A stretch of DNA of 64,000 nt, taken from NCBI GenBank assembly GCA_019634575.1, contig JAHCAY010000001.1, positions 1,984,001 to 2,048,000 of the forward strand, in the 5' to 3' direction. A model generated the notes under the pieces. It was not told the DNA's origin. It ran no database searches and saw only the letters and a list, made by a program, of their open reading frames with translations. Positions 30,417 through 39,854 of the stretch are shown piece by piece (position 1 is the first letter of the stretch; the number at the start of each line of letters is the position of its first letter). The DNA is from Candidatus Didemnitutus sp. GTDB taxonomy: Bacteria > Verrucomicrobiota > Verrucomicrobiia > Opitutales > Opitutaceae. Both the position numbers and the translations under genes were made by a program.

Positions 30417-31955
30417 ATGGCCGACCGCCGCAAAGATGCGCTCGAGCAGCTCCGCGTCCAAGTGCAGGACGCGATCACCGCTGCGCAGTCGAATCCGCTG
30501 TGGAAAATGGATCTGTCCGATCTGCGTGAACTCGCGGACCGGCACACGCTCGGCGTCACGCGCAGTGGTTGGGTCAATCCGTATCCGAAGAAAGACCCGC
30601 GCTCGCTGCTGCTCGAGTATCAGTTCGCCGGCTTCCACGACGATAGCCGCTTCAAGATCGATCTGCAGGCGCGCCAGACCGGCAAGGATTTCACGGGGCA
30701 GGGCGAGATCGCTGAAGACTGCCTGCGCCGCGCTGGCACGGACTGGATGGTGGCCGCGCCGTCCGAGCGTCAGTCGCTCGACTCGCTCGACCAGGGCAAG
30801 ATTTGGGCGGAAGCGTTCGGCCTCGCGATCGAGAGCTACGACATCAAGCGCGAGGGCTTGAGCGGCGAGAGCCTGCTGAAGAGCGCCGAGATCATCTACT
30901 CGAATGGCAGTCGCGTGCGCGCCGTGCCTGGCAAGCCGGACACCGTGCGCGGCCGCAGCGCGAACGTCTACCTCACCGAGTTCGATTTCTTCGAGAACGC
31001 CGAGGCGACATGGCGTGCGATCCTTCCGTCGATCACGAATCCGTTGCGCGGCGGCGAGAAGAAGGTGCGCCTCAAGTCCACGCCGAACGGCTTCGGCGGC
31101 GCGATGCATCGCATCTGGACGAAGGAGGACAAGCGCATGCGCTGGGCGCGCCGCCTCGTCACGATCTACCACGCCGTGTTGATGGGTCTGCCTGTCGACA
31201 TCGCGCAGATTCGCGAAGCGCTCGACGACGCGGACGGTTGGGCACAAGAGTTCGAGTGTCAGTTCCTCGACGTCGCATCGGTGCTTCTGCCCTACGAGCT
31301 GATCGGGACGTGCGAGAGCAACGAGGCGACGACGACGATCACGCCGGATTTTTGGCAGAGCGCCGCGAGCAAGCCGGTGTTCATCGGCTGGGACTTCGCG
31401 CGCAAGCAAGACCTGTCTGTGCCGTGGACGGTCGAGCGCGTCGGCGACGTGCTGCAGACGCGCGAGATCGAGGAGTTTCGCCGCATGAGCACGCCCGCGC
31501 AGTTCGCCGCGATGGAGCACAAGATCGCGGCCGCGCGCCGTGTGTGCGTCGACTACACTGGTCCAGGCATCGGTCTCGGCGATCTCCTCGTGCAGCGCTT
31601 CGGCGAGTGGGACCCGACGAACGACAAGTTCGGCAAGATTCAACTCTGCACGTTCACGCAGAATCTGAAGCTCGAACTTTTCCCCGCGCTGAAGGTTGCC
31701 TTTGAGCAGCGTCGCGTGCGCGTGCCGATCAATCGCGCGGTGCGCGAGGACCTGCACTCGATGCAGCGCATCGTGACATCCGCCGGCAATGTCACCTACC
31801 GCGCGCCGCACAATTCGGACGGCCACGCCGACCGCTGCACCGCACTCGCGCTCGCAATTCGCGCGGCGAGTCATGGTTCGGCCGCCTCGATCGGCATCAA
31901 GGCGATCAAGCGCGAGGGCGCACGCAGCGATCGCAATCGGAGCATCACGACATGA
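30417..31955 (+). CDS. Large terminase subunit, Mu gp28-like
   Basis: 512 residues. The N-terminal ATPase part contains FKIDLQARQTGKDFTGQGEI (Walker A-like RQTGKD) and the Walker B-like VYLTEFDFF. The C-terminal nuclease part begins VFIGWDFARKQDLSV (catalytic Asp of the RNase H-like fold), with another acidic position in VCVDYTGPG and a terminal NSDGHADRCTALALAI. It packages DNA through the portal. Confidence 0.92.
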   Translation: MADRRKDALEQLRVQVQDAITAAQSNPLWKMDLSDLRELADRHTLGVTRSGWVNPYPKKDPRSLLLEYQFAGFHDDSRFKIDLQARQTGKDFTGQGEIAEDCLRRAGTDWMVAAPSERQSLDSLDQGKIWAEAFGLAIESYDIKREGLSGESLLKSAEIIYSNGSRVRAVPGKPDTVRGRSANVYLTEFDFFENAEATWRAILPSITNPLRGGEKKVRLKSTPNGFGGAMHRIWTKEDKRMRWARRLVTIYHAVLMGLPVDIAQIREALDDADGWAQEFECQFLDVASVLLPYELIGTCESNEATTTITPDFWQSAASKPVFIGWDFARKQDLSVPWTVERVGDVLQTREIEEFRRMSTPAQFAAMEHKIAAARRVCVDYTGPGIGLGDLLVQRFGEWDPTNDKFGKIQLCTFTQNLKLELFPALKVAFEQRRVRVPINRAVREDLHSMQRIVTSAGNVTYRAPHNSDGHADRCTALALAIRAASHGSAASIGIKAIKREGARSDRNRSITT

Positions 31956-33559
31956 GCACGAAGAAAACCAAACCGACTCCTGCTCAGCCCGCGGGTGGAG
32001 CGAACCTGGTGCAAAAGGTCCGCGCGCTCAATCGCTGGCGGGACACGCTCAATCCGCTGCGCGGCCTCACCATTCAGCGCGCCGTTGCCCTGGCGGAGTC
32101 CTACTTCCGCGGTGAGATGGCCGATCTGCAGTGGACCTACTTCTACATCGAGCAGACCGATGCCGACCTGCTTGCGCTCCTCGAGCTGCGGTTCAGCCGG
32201 CTGCTCGAGATGCCCTACAACTTCAAGGTCGCGAAAGACGCGGACGAGAAACTCGGGGAAGCGCAATCGGCATTCCTCGCGGAAAAATTCGACGCGATCG
32301 ATAATCTCTACGAGGCGATCGAGCATCTCGGCATGGCGGCATTTCGCGGCTTCTCGCACTGCGAGAAGTGGGTGAACGCCGACGGCGATCTCTATCATCT
32401 CGAGATCGTCGACCAGTGGAACTGCGTCCGTGACGGGCTCACTGGTCCCTGGAAATACAATCCCGAAGCGCGCTCGACGTCGTTTGCCGGTTTGCCTGGC
32501 GAAAGCATCATGGAGCCCGAACGGTTCCTCTATCGCGAGGTGCGGCGCCCGATCAACCGGATTGCGCTTTTCAAATTCATCCGCGCCAGCTTGGCCGAGA
32601 AGGATTGGGACGCGTTCGTCGAAATCTACGGCATCCCAGGCGGCGTGCTGATCGGTCCTCCTGATCTCGCCGATGACAAGAAGGCAGAGTTCGAGTCGGC
32701 CGCGAAGGACATTGCCGAAGGCGGTAGCGGTTATGCGCCTTACGGTTCGGACTGGAAGCCGAACACGGCCGCGCGCGGCAATCAGCCCTTCAAGGAGCGG
32801 CTCGACTTTTTGTCCGAGAAACTCGTTCTCGCCGGCACCGCGGGAAAGCTGACGATGCTCAACGGGCCGACCGGACTCGGCGGCGGACAGAGCAAGGCGC
32901 ACCAGGAAGTCTTCGACACGATCGCAGCCGCCGAGGCGCGTCGCGTGAGCGAGATCATCAACAAGCAGCTGGTGAAGGAGTGGCTCGACGCGGGATTCCC
33001 TGGCCAGAAGCAGGTCGCCTATTTCGAGCTGGCCGCGAACGAAGAGCCGGACGTCAGCAAGACCGTCCAGGACATCAAAACGCTTTCGGATGCCGGCTAT
33101 CAGGTCGACCCGGACGAAGTCAGCGAGCGGACCAGCTACACCGTCACGCTGAAAGCATCTGCGCCAGCGCTGCCGCAGCCAGGCATGGACCCGGCACGCA
33201 TCATGAATCGCGCGACCGGTGTCGGGCGCGAGCTGCTCTTCAAGGCCGCCGCGCTCAAGCAGACGACCGACAAGCAACGCGAGCAGCTCGCGCCGGTGCT
33301 CGATCGCCTCCTGGCAATCTACGCCCTCACCGACCCGGCACAAATGAAAGCCGGCATCGAGCAGTTCTGGGCGGACCTGCCGGCGCTTCAGGCGCAGGTG
33401 CTCGCGAAGGCGCCGGAGCTGGCCGCCGTCCTGGCCGACATCATCGGAACCGCTGCCATCGACGGCTTTGCCGAGGCCGCCGCCACCCGGTCCGCCAAGG
33501 GGGTCCAGACCCCCCTAAAAACGCCCCAACAGCCATCAGGAGCCGCACCGACCCCCTAA
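31952..33559 (+). CDS. Portal protein, DUF935 (Mu gp29-like)
   Basis: 535 residues. Typical DUF935 landmarks: NPLRGLTIQRAVALAESYFR near 35, AFRGFSHCEKWV near 130, and KFIRASLAEKDWDAFVEIYG followed by IPGGV near 205-230. The C-terminus is Ala/Pro-rich. It forms the dodecameric DNA gate. Start overlaps the terminase stop (ATGA). Confidence 0.92.
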   Translation: MSTKKTKPTPAQPAGGANLVQKVRALNRWRDTLNPLRGLTIQRAVALAESYFRGEMADLQWTYFYIEQTDADLLALLELRFSRLLEMPYNFKVAKDADEKLGEAQSAFLAEKFDAIDNLYEAIEHLGMAAFRGFSHCEKWVNADGDLYHLEIVDQWNCVRDGLTGPWKYNPEARSTSFAGLPGESIMEPERFLYREVRRPINRIALFKFIRASLAEKDWDAFVEIYGIPGGVLIGPPDLADDKKAEFESAAKDIAEGGSGYAPYGSDWKPNTAARGNQPFKERLDFLSEKLVLAGTAGKLTMLNGPTGLGGGQSKAHQEVFDTIAAAEARRVSEIINKQLVKEWLDAGFPGQKQVAYFELAANEEPDVSKTVQDIKTLSDAGYQVDPDEVSERTSYTVTLKASAPALPQPGMDPARIMNRATGVGRELLFKAAALKQTTDKQREQLAPVLDRLLAIYALTDPAQMKAGIEQFWADLPALQAQVLAKAPELAAVLADIIGTAAIDGFAEAAATRSAKGVQTPLKTPQQPSGAAPTP

Positions 33560-33606
33560 AACGCGCCCAAAAGCCCATGCAAGGGCCATGCAAGGCCTTC
33601 CCGCCA

Positions 33607-34665
33607 ATGACTAAACCCGTCCTTCTCACCTCCGCGCCGGTTTCCCTGATCTCAAACCGCGACTTCAAACTGCCCGAAGACGGCTGGATGCAGCTCTTCG
33701 CTTATCGCGACATCCCGAACAGCCCGATCGAGAACCCAGACGGCACCGAAGTTCCGGTCACCCAGGTGATCGATCGGCAGGCGGCCGACGTGGTCCTTTC
33801 CGCATTCCGCGCCCAGGCTGCGAAACCGAACTTCGGCGGCGTCCTGGTCGATGTCGATCATTTCTCGCTCGACCCGTCCAAGGAGAGTAAGGCAGCCGCC
33901 TGGATCGAAGAGCTGCAGCCGCGCGACGACGGCGTCTGGTTCAAGGGCCGCATCACGAACAGCGGTCGTCCGCTTCTCGAAGGCGGCGACTACCGCTTCA
34001 TCTCTCCCGTTTTCGAGTTCCCGCGCCGCGCGTATCGGACCGGCGAACGTGTTCGGCCGATCGGCCTGCACAGCGCCGGTCTGACAAACGATCCGCGCAT
34101 CAAGGGCGGCGTGCCCCTTTCCAATCGCGACGGCAATCCCGCTGGAGCGACCGAACAAAACAAAACCACCATGAAAGAAGTGAATAAGCTCCTGGGCTTG
34201 GCGGAGGACGCGTCCGAAGGTTCGGCCGTCGCTGCGATCCAGGTGATCCTCAATCGCGCCACGCAAGCCGAAGGCTCCGTGACGTCCCTGACCAAGCAGC
34301 GTGACACGCTCTTGGCCGCGCAAGTCGAGAGCGATCTCGAAGTCTACAAGGAAGTCATCACGAACCGTGACGACGTGAAGGCCCAGCTGCTCGCGAACCG
34401 CGAAGGCACGCTGAAGGTTTTGGCCGCGCTCAAGAAGCCCGCCACGACGACCACCACGACGATCACGAATCGTGGCAACGCGAAGCCGCCGGGCGGCAAG
34501 GAAGCGAGTGCCGGCGACGAAGTGAAGCGCCAGGCGGAGGAAGCTCGCGCCCAACGCATCGCGAATCGCGCCACCGAAATCCAGCGCGAGAAGAGCGCCA
34601 ACGGCCGCGCGTATCCCTACTCGCAGGCCTTCGCCGACGCCGAGCGCGCCGAGCCGGCGGTTTGA
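33607..34665 (+). CDS. Mu I-like prohead protease with C-terminal scaffold
   Basis: 352 residues from ATG 33607. The N-terminal half (about 1-170) resembles the Mu gpI protease: GVLVDVDHFSLDPSKESKAA and GDYRFISPVFEF. The C-terminal part (from about 189) is coiled coil, then Thr-rich (TTTTTTITN) and a charged tail, as in scaffolds. In Mu the scaffold Z is made from an internal start in I; a matching internal ATG is at 34171. Confidence 0.85.
   Translation: MTKPVLLTSAPVSLISNRDFKLPEDGWMQLFAYRDIPNSPIENPDGTEVPVTQVIDRQAADVVLSAFRAQAAKPNFGGVLVDVDHFSLDPSKESKAAAWIEELQPRDDGVWFKGRITNSGRPLLEGGDYRFISPVFEFPRRAYRTGERVRPIGLHSAGLTNDPRIKGGVPLSNRDGNPAGATEQNKTTMKEVNKLLGLAEDASEGSAVAAIQVILNRATQAEGSVTSLTKQRDTLLAAQVESDLEVYKEVITNRDDVKAQLLANREGTLKVLAALKKPATTTTTTITNRGNAKPPGGKEASAGDEVKRQAEEARAQRIANRATEIQREKSANGRAYPYSQAFADAERAEPAV
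34171..34665 (+). CDS. Nested in-frame scaffold protein (Z-like)
   Basis: Internal in-frame start MKEVNKLLGLAEDASEGSAV gives 164 residues of coiled-coil, low-complexity scaffold. The sequence before it (AACAAAACCACC then ATG) is unlike the coding context upstream and resembles the leaders of the other structural genes here. Supported by analogy to Mu I/Z. Confidence 0.5.
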   Translation: MKEVNKLLGLAEDASEGSAVAAIQVILNRATQAEGSVTSLTKQRDTLLAAQVESDLEVYKEVITNRDDVKAQLLANREGTLKVLAALKKPATTTTTTITNRGNAKPPGGKEASAGDEVKRQAEEARAQRIANRATEIQREKSANGRAYPYSQAFADAERAEPAV

Positions 34666-34713
34666 TCCGCCTCGTTTCGTCAACCACCCACCGAAACTCA
34701 ACTCACCATCGTC

Positions 34714-35232
34714 ATGTTCCCGTCTCAATCCAACACCCTCGAGGGCGACATCCAGGTCAAAGCCGGTGTCGATCTCACCGGCCTCGAAGGCCGTCTCATC
34801 GTCGTCGGTAATTCCGCCGGCAAGCTGGTCGCGAATCTGCCGACCGCCATCACCGACGTCCCCACGCACGTCCTCCTGGACGGCGGCGCGGCCGGCACGC
34901 TCGTTTCGTTGCGCCCGCTGTGCTCCGACGAGCAAGTGCGCATCCGCCTAAACGGCGCGTGCAATCCCGGCGACGTTCTCGTGAACGAAGACCCGGTCGC
35001 GAACGCCGGCGCCAACGCCGGCAAGGTTCGCGCGGTGCCGGCGGGTGCCGGCGCCTACGTCGGCATCGGCAAGGCCGAGGAGATCGGCGTCGACGAGCAG
35101 CTCCTGCTCGTGCGGCCGCACCTCCACATCGCCCGCGTGAAGAGCGCGGACACGATCACCGCCGCCGCCGATCTCGCGGCCACCAAGGCCGCCGTGCTCG
35201 CCATCCTCCAGGCGCAGGGGCTCGTCGTCTGA
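34714..35232 (+). CDS. Capsid decoration/cement-like protein (DUF2190-like)
   Basis: 172 residues, beta-rich (DIQVKAGVDLTGLEGRLIVV; PVANAGANAGKVRAVPAGAG AYVG). It has the features of head-decoration proteins placed between protease and major capsid genes. It may stabilise capsomers. Confidence 0.7.
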   Translation: MFPSQSNTLEGDIQVKAGVDLTGLEGRLIVVGNSAGKLVANLPTAITDVPTHVLLDGGAAGTLVSLRPLCSDEQVRIRLNGACNPGDVLVNEDPVANAGANAGKVRAVPAGAGAYVGIGKAEEIGVDEQLLLVRPHLHIARVKSADTITAAADLAATKAAVLAILQAQGLVV

Positions 35233-35280
35233 CGCGCCTCCTAGCCCGTCCCCTCAACCGAAACTCAAATCCAGATTACC

Positions 35281-36204
35281 ATGTCTCGTCTCTCCAACAT
35301 CAGCTCGAATCCGACGCTGCAGACGTTCGCCCAGGGCGCCGCGCAGTCCTCGGTCAAAATGGTGGCGGGCTTCCTCGCCCCCACCGCGCCTGTCCCGGTC
35401 GCGACCGGCCGTTTCAAGAAATACACCGACAAGAATCGCTACCGGGTGCCGAACACGCGCCGCACGCTCAACGGCCGTGCCACGCGCATCGGCTTCGACG
35501 CGACGGACGCGCTCTACAACTGCGCGCCCAACGCGCTCGACTTCCCGATCGACAACCTCGAGTCGCTCACTGACGCGCAGCTCATGAACATGGCGCGCTA
35601 CGGCGCCACGCTCCTGGCCGACGCCGCGTCGCTCGCGCACGAGGTTGAGGTCATCGACGCCGCCGTCGCGGCGCTCACCGGTGGCGGCGTGAACATCAAC
35701 TTCGCCGACGACGCCGTCGATCCGGTGAAGGAGATCGACGCCATCATCAAGGCCGTGATCCTCGCCGCGAAGAACGGTGCGCCCGTCAAGGTGCTCATCG
35801 GCGCGGGTGCCTGGCTCGCGATCAAGAACAACGCGAAGGTCAAGGCGCGTGTCGTCGCCGGCAAGCAGGGTGGCCTCGTGAATGTCTCGCTCGAGGAGTT
35901 CGCCTCGCTGCTCTTCGGCAATCCGCAGGTCCAGCTCACGACCGTCGTGAAGGACATCGCGGCCGAAGGCCTCGCCGAGAACATGGCCTTCGTGCTCGAC
36001 CTCAAGGTCATCGTTTTCGCGAGCAACGACACGCCGAACACGATGGACCCGTCGTTCATGAAGACCTTCCGCCTGGACGGTCAGTGGATGGTCCCCGGCA
36101 GCTACGTCGCCGAAGACGGTCGCGGCGAAGTCCTGAAGATGGACTGGTCCGAGGAAATCCAGATCACCAACGCGGCCGCCGCGAAGTTGATCAACGTCCA
36201 GTAA
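35281..36204 (+). CDS. Major capsid protein
   Basis: 307 residues, the typical size of Mu T-like capsid proteins. Landmarks: FKKYTDKNRYRVPNTRR near 45 and the HK97-fold-like helix-strand sequence AAKNGAPVKVLIGAGAWLAI near 160. The C-terminus ends in WSEEIQITNAAAAKLINVQ. It follows the protease and decoration genes and is followed by a strong terminator, consistent with very high expression. Confidence 0.88.
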   Translation: MSRLSNISSNPTLQTFAQGAAQSSVKMVAGFLAPTAPVPVATGRFKKYTDKNRYRVPNTRRTLNGRATRIGFDATDALYNCAPNALDFPIDNLESLTDAQLMNMARYGATLLADAASLAHEVEVIDAAVAALTGGGVNINFADDAVDPVKEIDAIIKAVILAAKNGAPVKVLIGAGAWLAIKNNAKVKARVVAGKQGGLVNVSLEEFASLLFGNPQVQLTTVVKDIAAEGLAENMAFVLDLKVIVFASNDTPNTMDPSFMKTFRLDGQWMVPGSYVAEDGRGEVLKMDWSEEIQITNAAAAKLINVQ

Positions 36205-36226
36205 TCCGCGCTCCGGATTCTCTTCG

Positions 36227-36255
36227 AGCCCCGCCCAGCGCGGGCGGGGCTTTTT
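36227..36255 (+). terminator. Rho-independent terminator after the capsid gene
   Basis: AGCCCCGCCC (36227-36236) pairs with GGGCGGGGCT (36242-36251) around AGCGC, followed by five T. It may attenuate transcription so that the capsid is made in excess over the connector and tail genes. Confidence 0.9.
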
Positions 36256-36273
36256 AGAGAAACCTCACACCCG

Positions 36274-36729
36274 ATGCCCTGGATCATCATCACTACCGAC
36301 GATCTCAACGACGCACGCGTCGCCGATCTGGTCACTGCCTTGCGCGAGGAAGCGCTCGGCGTCGGCCAGACCGATCCGGCGCCGCGCATCATTCAGACAG
36401 TCGTCGATGAGGTGCGCCGCTGCATCGCGTTTTGTCCGAACACGCCGCTCGATGCCGACGCCGCAAAAGTTCCCGCCGGACTCAAAGACATGGTCGTGCA
36501 GAAAATCGTTCGCACGATGAAGAAGCGCCTACTGATGGCGCTCACGGACGATGAATCGAGCGACGAGTCGCTCTATCAAAAGCGGCTCGAAAAACTCACC
36601 GTCTGCGAATGGCCGGTGGACAAACCCGACACGCCGATCGCGATCGCGCCTGTCGTCAATCCAGCGAGCACGCCCGCGATCACGCCGAAAGATCGTCAGG
36701 CAACGCGCGCCAGCATGGACGGATTCTGA
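36274..36729 (+). CDS. Head-tail connector, Mu gp36/DUF1320-like
   Basis: 151 residues. Helical N-terminus (ITTDDLNDARVADLVTALRE) with IIQTVVDEVRRCIAF and a mid domain ending KRLLMALTDDESSDESLYQK, as in DUF1320 adaptor proteins. The Pro/Thr-rich tail is variable. Last base of the stop is the first base of the methyltransferase start. Confidence 0.75.
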   Translation: MPWIIITTDDLNDARVADLVTALREEALGVGQTDPAPRIIQTVVDEVRRCIAFCPNTPLDADAAKVPAGLKDMVVQKIVRTMKKRLLMALTDDESSDESLYQKRLEKLTVCEWPVDKPDTPIAIAPVVNPASTPAITPKDRQATRASMDGF

Positions 36730-37559
36730 TGGCCGACTTTCCTCCAGACTTCGAGCTGCCGAAGCCGCGCCCGGTCGTCTCCTGGGCGGGTGGCAAAGGG
36801 AAGCTGCTGCAGCACATCCTGCCGCTGATTCCGAAGCATACGTGCTACGTCGAAGTCTTCGGTGGATCGCTCGCGGTGTTCCTCTCGAAGCAGCCGAGCG
36901 ACATCGAGGTCGTGAACGACATCAATGGCGAGCTGGTCTCGTTCTATCGCTGCTGCAAGTTCCACCTCGACGCGCTCCTGGATGAATTGGATCTAGTGCT
37001 CAACTCGCGTCGCGAGTTCGAGGATTACTGCGCGCAGCCAGGATTGACGGAGATCCAACGCGCGGCGCGCTGGTTCATCCGCAACAAGCTCTCGTTTGCC
37101 GGTCACGGCGAACATTTCACGATCACGCGCACGACGCCGCACACTTCCCGCGCGCAGCGTCTCATCGCGATTCGCGCGCTGAACCGTCGCCTCGATCGCA
37201 CGTCGATCGAGAACCGCACGTGGGAGCTGATGCTGAAGGCCTACGACTCGAGCGAGTCGTTCTTCTTCCTTGATCCGCCGTATCCCGAGGCGGGCGGCAA
37301 ATGCTACGGCGGCTGGGACGAGGTGACGGTCGAGCGCTTCTGCACCGAGGTGAAGGCGCTGCACGGTCAGTGGCTCTTCACCTTCAAGGACTGCGACCAG
37401 GTGCGCGATCTGATGGCGGGCTACACGTTCCACACGATCGACCGCGCGCGCGGCATCGCGAACAACACCGGCGCAAAGAAGGCCGCGCGCTATCTCGAGA
37501 TCGTCATCACGAGCGAGAAAGCCCCGCGTCGCGAGCTACGGAAAGGGAAGACCGCATGA
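36729..37559 (+). CDS. D12-class DNA N6-adenine methyltransferase
   Basis: 276 residues. VVSWAGGKGKLLQHILPLIP (SAM-binding FxGxK-type motif), YVEVFGGSLAVFL, the catalytic FFFLDPPYPEAGGKCY (DPPY) and a C-terminal NTGAKKAARYLEIVI give the full Dam/D12 order. It would methylate adenine in phage DNA, probably as protection from host restriction. It is an insertion between connector and head genes, overlapping both neighbours by 1-4 bases. Confidence 0.92.
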   Translation: MADFPPDFELPKPRPVVSWAGGKGKLLQHILPLIPKHTCYVEVFGGSLAVFLSKQPSDIEVVNDINGELVSFYRCCKFHLDALLDELDLVLNSRREFEDYCAQPGLTEIQRAARWFIRNKLSFAGHGEHFTITRTTPHTSRAQRLIAIRALNRRLDRTSIENRTWELMLKAYDSSESFFFLDPPYPEAGGKCYGGWDEVTVERFCTEVKALHGQWLFTFKDCDQVRDLMAGYTFHTIDRARGIANNTGAKKAARYLEIVITSEKAPRRELRKGKTA

Positions 37560-37774
37560 GCTGGCTTATCGGCATCATCGATCACATTCGCGAAGCCGGC
37601 GAGCGACGCAATCTGCGCGTCGCGATTCTTCGGTTGCTCGAGGCGCAGGGGTGGCTGCGCCGCTATGGGTTCCATGCTCAGGCAGCGGGACTCGATGAAG
37701 CCATTGAGCATTTGAATCGTGAGCTGGTTTACCGTCTGCGCGCGAAGGCGCGGCACGAGAAAGGCTCCGCATGA
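37556..37774 (+). CDS. Hypothetical small protein
   Basis: 72 residues (MSWLIGIIDHIREAGERRNL), helical and basic, coupled by ATGA to the methyltransferase before it and by overlap to the next gene. Unknown; possibly travels with the methyltransferase. Confidence 0.55.
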   Translation: MSWLIGIIDHIREAGERRNLRVAILRLLEAQGWLRRYGFHAQAAGLDEAIEHLNRELVYRLRAKARHEKGSA

Positions 37775-38598
37775 TCCTCACTGCGCCCATGCCCTTCAAG
37801 GAAGCGCTCGACGCAAACGAGGTGCGCGCGCTTCTGCCGACCACCGGCCGCACGCGTGACCTGCAGCAGCTCTCCGGCGCCGTGAAGCGTCGCGCGCTGT
37901 TCTCCGCTACCGTCACGTCGGCCGAACTGCTGCAGAAGCTGCAGGACAGCACACAAAATCTTCTCACCGGCACGACGGACCAGGCGACGATGCGTCTCGG
38001 CATCAAGCAGCTCCTCGAGCAGATGGGCTACCAGCCGGACCCGGAAAAGATCGGCGGCCTGCAGGACCTCTCTTCGACGAAGCGCATCAACCTGCAGCTT
38101 GAGACGCTCACCGACACCGCGCGCGGCTACGGCTGGGACTTGCAAGGGCAAGACCCGGACGTCCTGGATGAGTTTCCCGCGCAGGAGTTGATTCGCGATT
38201 TCGCGCCGAAGGGTGCGGAGCGCGATTGGGCCGCGCGCTGGGCGAAGTGCGGCGGCGAATTTTTCAACGGCCGCATGATCGCGCTGAAGAACGATCCGAT
38301 CTGGTCGAAGCTCGGCGACCCCGAACTTTTCGACGACGGCCTCGGCAATCCCTATCCGCCGTTCGCCTACAACTCCGGCATGGGCGTGCGCGACATCGCT
38401 CGCGACGAAGCCGAGCAGCTCGGTCTGATCGATCCGAACCAGGAAGTCTTTCCGCGCGATCTGAGTTTCAACCAGGAACTCGAGGCGACGCCGGACGTGC
38501 GCGATGCGCGCCTGCGCGCGATGCTCGAGTCGAGCGGCCTCGGCACGTTCAACAGCGACGGCGCGTTCGTCTTCAACGACGGGGAGGGCGGACCGTGA
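37771..38598 (+). CDS. Putative minor head/morphogenesis protein
   Basis: 275 residues. An N-terminal helical part is followed by DPIWSKLGDPELFDDGLGNP and YPPFAYNSGMGVRDIARDEA, resembling minor head proteins of the SPP1 gp7/Mu gp30 type, though much shorter than Mu F. Location in the connector region fits. Family assignment is moderate. Confidence 0.6.
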   Translation: MILTAPMPFKEALDANEVRALLPTTGRTRDLQQLSGAVKRRALFSATVTSAELLQKLQDSTQNLLTGTTDQATMRLGIKQLLEQMGYQPDPEKIGGLQDLSSTKRINLQLETLTDTARGYGWDLQGQDPDVLDEFPAQELIRDFAPKGAERDWAARWAKCGGEFFNGRMIALKNDPIWSKLGDPELFDDGLGNPYPPFAYNSGMGVRDIARDEAEQLGLIDPNQEVFPRDLSFNQELEATPDVRDARLRAMLESSGLGTFNSDGAFVFNDGEGGP

Positions 38599-39260
38599 GC
38601 GGTGTCGGCATCCTCATTCAGCGCGACGATATTTCGCCGCTCCTCGCTCGCCTGCGCGACGCGGCGCAGTCGCGCGGTCTCACGCTCGTCATGGGCCGCG
38701 CCGTGGCGAACCAGGTGAAGGATCATCTCGTCGCGTTGAACGCCGAGCGTCATCGCTACGGCAACAACTACTACGCGCGCGCCGCGCGTAGCGTGTCGGT
38801 GCGCGCGGCTGCTGGCTTCGCGCTCATCAGCATCGCCTACGTCGGCATCCGCCAGCGTTACTACGGCGGCGAGATCACGCCGAAGACGGCGAAGTATCTC
38901 ACGATCCCCGTGGCGCCCGAAGCCTACGGCATGCGCGCGCGTGAGTTCGCCGATCTAAAGTTCGCGCTGATGCCCGACCCGAAGACGGGCGAGCTGCGGC
39001 CGGCGCTTGTGCGGCGCGCGAGCACGGCAATCTCGTTCACGCGGCGTCGCGGCAAGGACGGCGTCGTTCGCTACCAGGTGCAGCGCGGAGATTTTCGCAA
39101 CGGCGGCCAGGTGATGTTCTGGCTCGTGAAGCGTGTGCGGCAGAAGCCCGACCCGAGCGTGCTGCCGACGCGCACCGAGATGATCGACACGGCGCTCCAG
39201 GCTGGCCGTCGCCGCCTCGAGCGTCTCGCCGGCCGCGCCCAGGAGGACAGCAGCTCATGA
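38595..39260 (+). CDS. Putative phage virion morphogenesis/tail-completion protein
   Basis: 221 residues from GTG 38595 (GTGA overlap). VMGRAVANQVKDHLVALNAE followed by RHRYGNNYYARAARS near 33-68 is the usual start of virion-morphogenesis (Mu gpG/tail-completion) proteins. The basic C-terminal half is variable. Lies before tail terminator and tube genes. Confidence 0.65.
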   Translation: MSGVGILIQRDDISPLLARLRDAAQSRGLTLVMGRAVANQVKDHLVALNAERHRYGNNYYARAARSVSVRAAAGFALISIAYVGIRQRYYGGEITPKTAKYLTIPVAPEAYGMRAREFADLKFALMPDPKTGELRPALVRRASTAISFTRRRGKDGVVRYQVQRGDFRNGGQVMFWLVKRVRQKPDPSVLPTRTEMIDTALQAGRRRLERLAGRAQEDSSS

Positions 39261-39811
39261 ACACTCCCAAAGTGGATCTGCTGAAAACCAGCGTGCTCTG
39301 CGCGGGGCTCAAAGCGAAGCTCGAGGCGATCGATCATCCGACACTCGAGGGCGAGAAGCTCTTCGAGGTCGTCGCGTTTCACGAAAACAAGAATCTCGGC
39401 GAAGCGCTGCAGGACCTGGTCGTCGTGAAGAAGCGCGTGTGCTTCATCGTGCCGCAGGGCGACCGCTTCGAGAGCAAAAAGGAAGGCCGCTCACAGGTCA
39501 GCGATCGGTTCACGAGCATCGATCTGCTCTACGCCGACACGGCCTACACGAAGGGCGGCAACGCTGCCGTCTTCGGCGGCCCGAACAATGTCGGCGTGAT
39601 CGCGATGAACGAAATCACGCTCGAGGTGATCGCGAAAGACCCGCAGCTCGGCGGCCTGCGCTGGTGCGCGCTGCAGCCCACCGAAGGCGCGAAGATCGAG
39701 ATGGCTGCTGCCGACGCGAAGGCCGCCAGCGGCCGCGAGGCCTGGGTGCAGAACTACGAAACGCCCAGCGGCCGCATCGAATCCCCGCTGCACCTCGCCT
39801 GGACGAACTGA
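39257..39811 (+). CDS. Tail terminator/Mu gp37-like protein
   Basis: 184 residues in the position of gp37 or the tail terminator, directly before the tube gene. Mixed alpha/beta with VVVKKRVCFIVPQGDRFES. Motif evidence is weak; the call rests mainly on gene order. Confidence 0.55.
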   Translation: MNTPKVDLLKTSVLCAGLKAKLEAIDHPTLEGEKLFEVVAFHENKNLGEALQDLVVVKKRVCFIVPQGDRFESKKEGRSQVSDRFTSIDLLYADTAYTKGGNAAVFGGPNNVGVIAMNEITLEVIAKDPQLGGLRWCALQPTEGAKIEMAAADAKAASGREAWVQNYETPSGRIESPLHLAWTN

Positions 39812-39854
39812 TTTCACCCGCCGCGCCTGCGGCCACTCAAAACCAAAACCGAAC

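Noticed and set aside
29868..31874. Long alternative frames on both strands over the terminase gene
   Set aside because: High GC keeps antisense frames open. Only the plus frame starting at 30417 carries terminase motifs.
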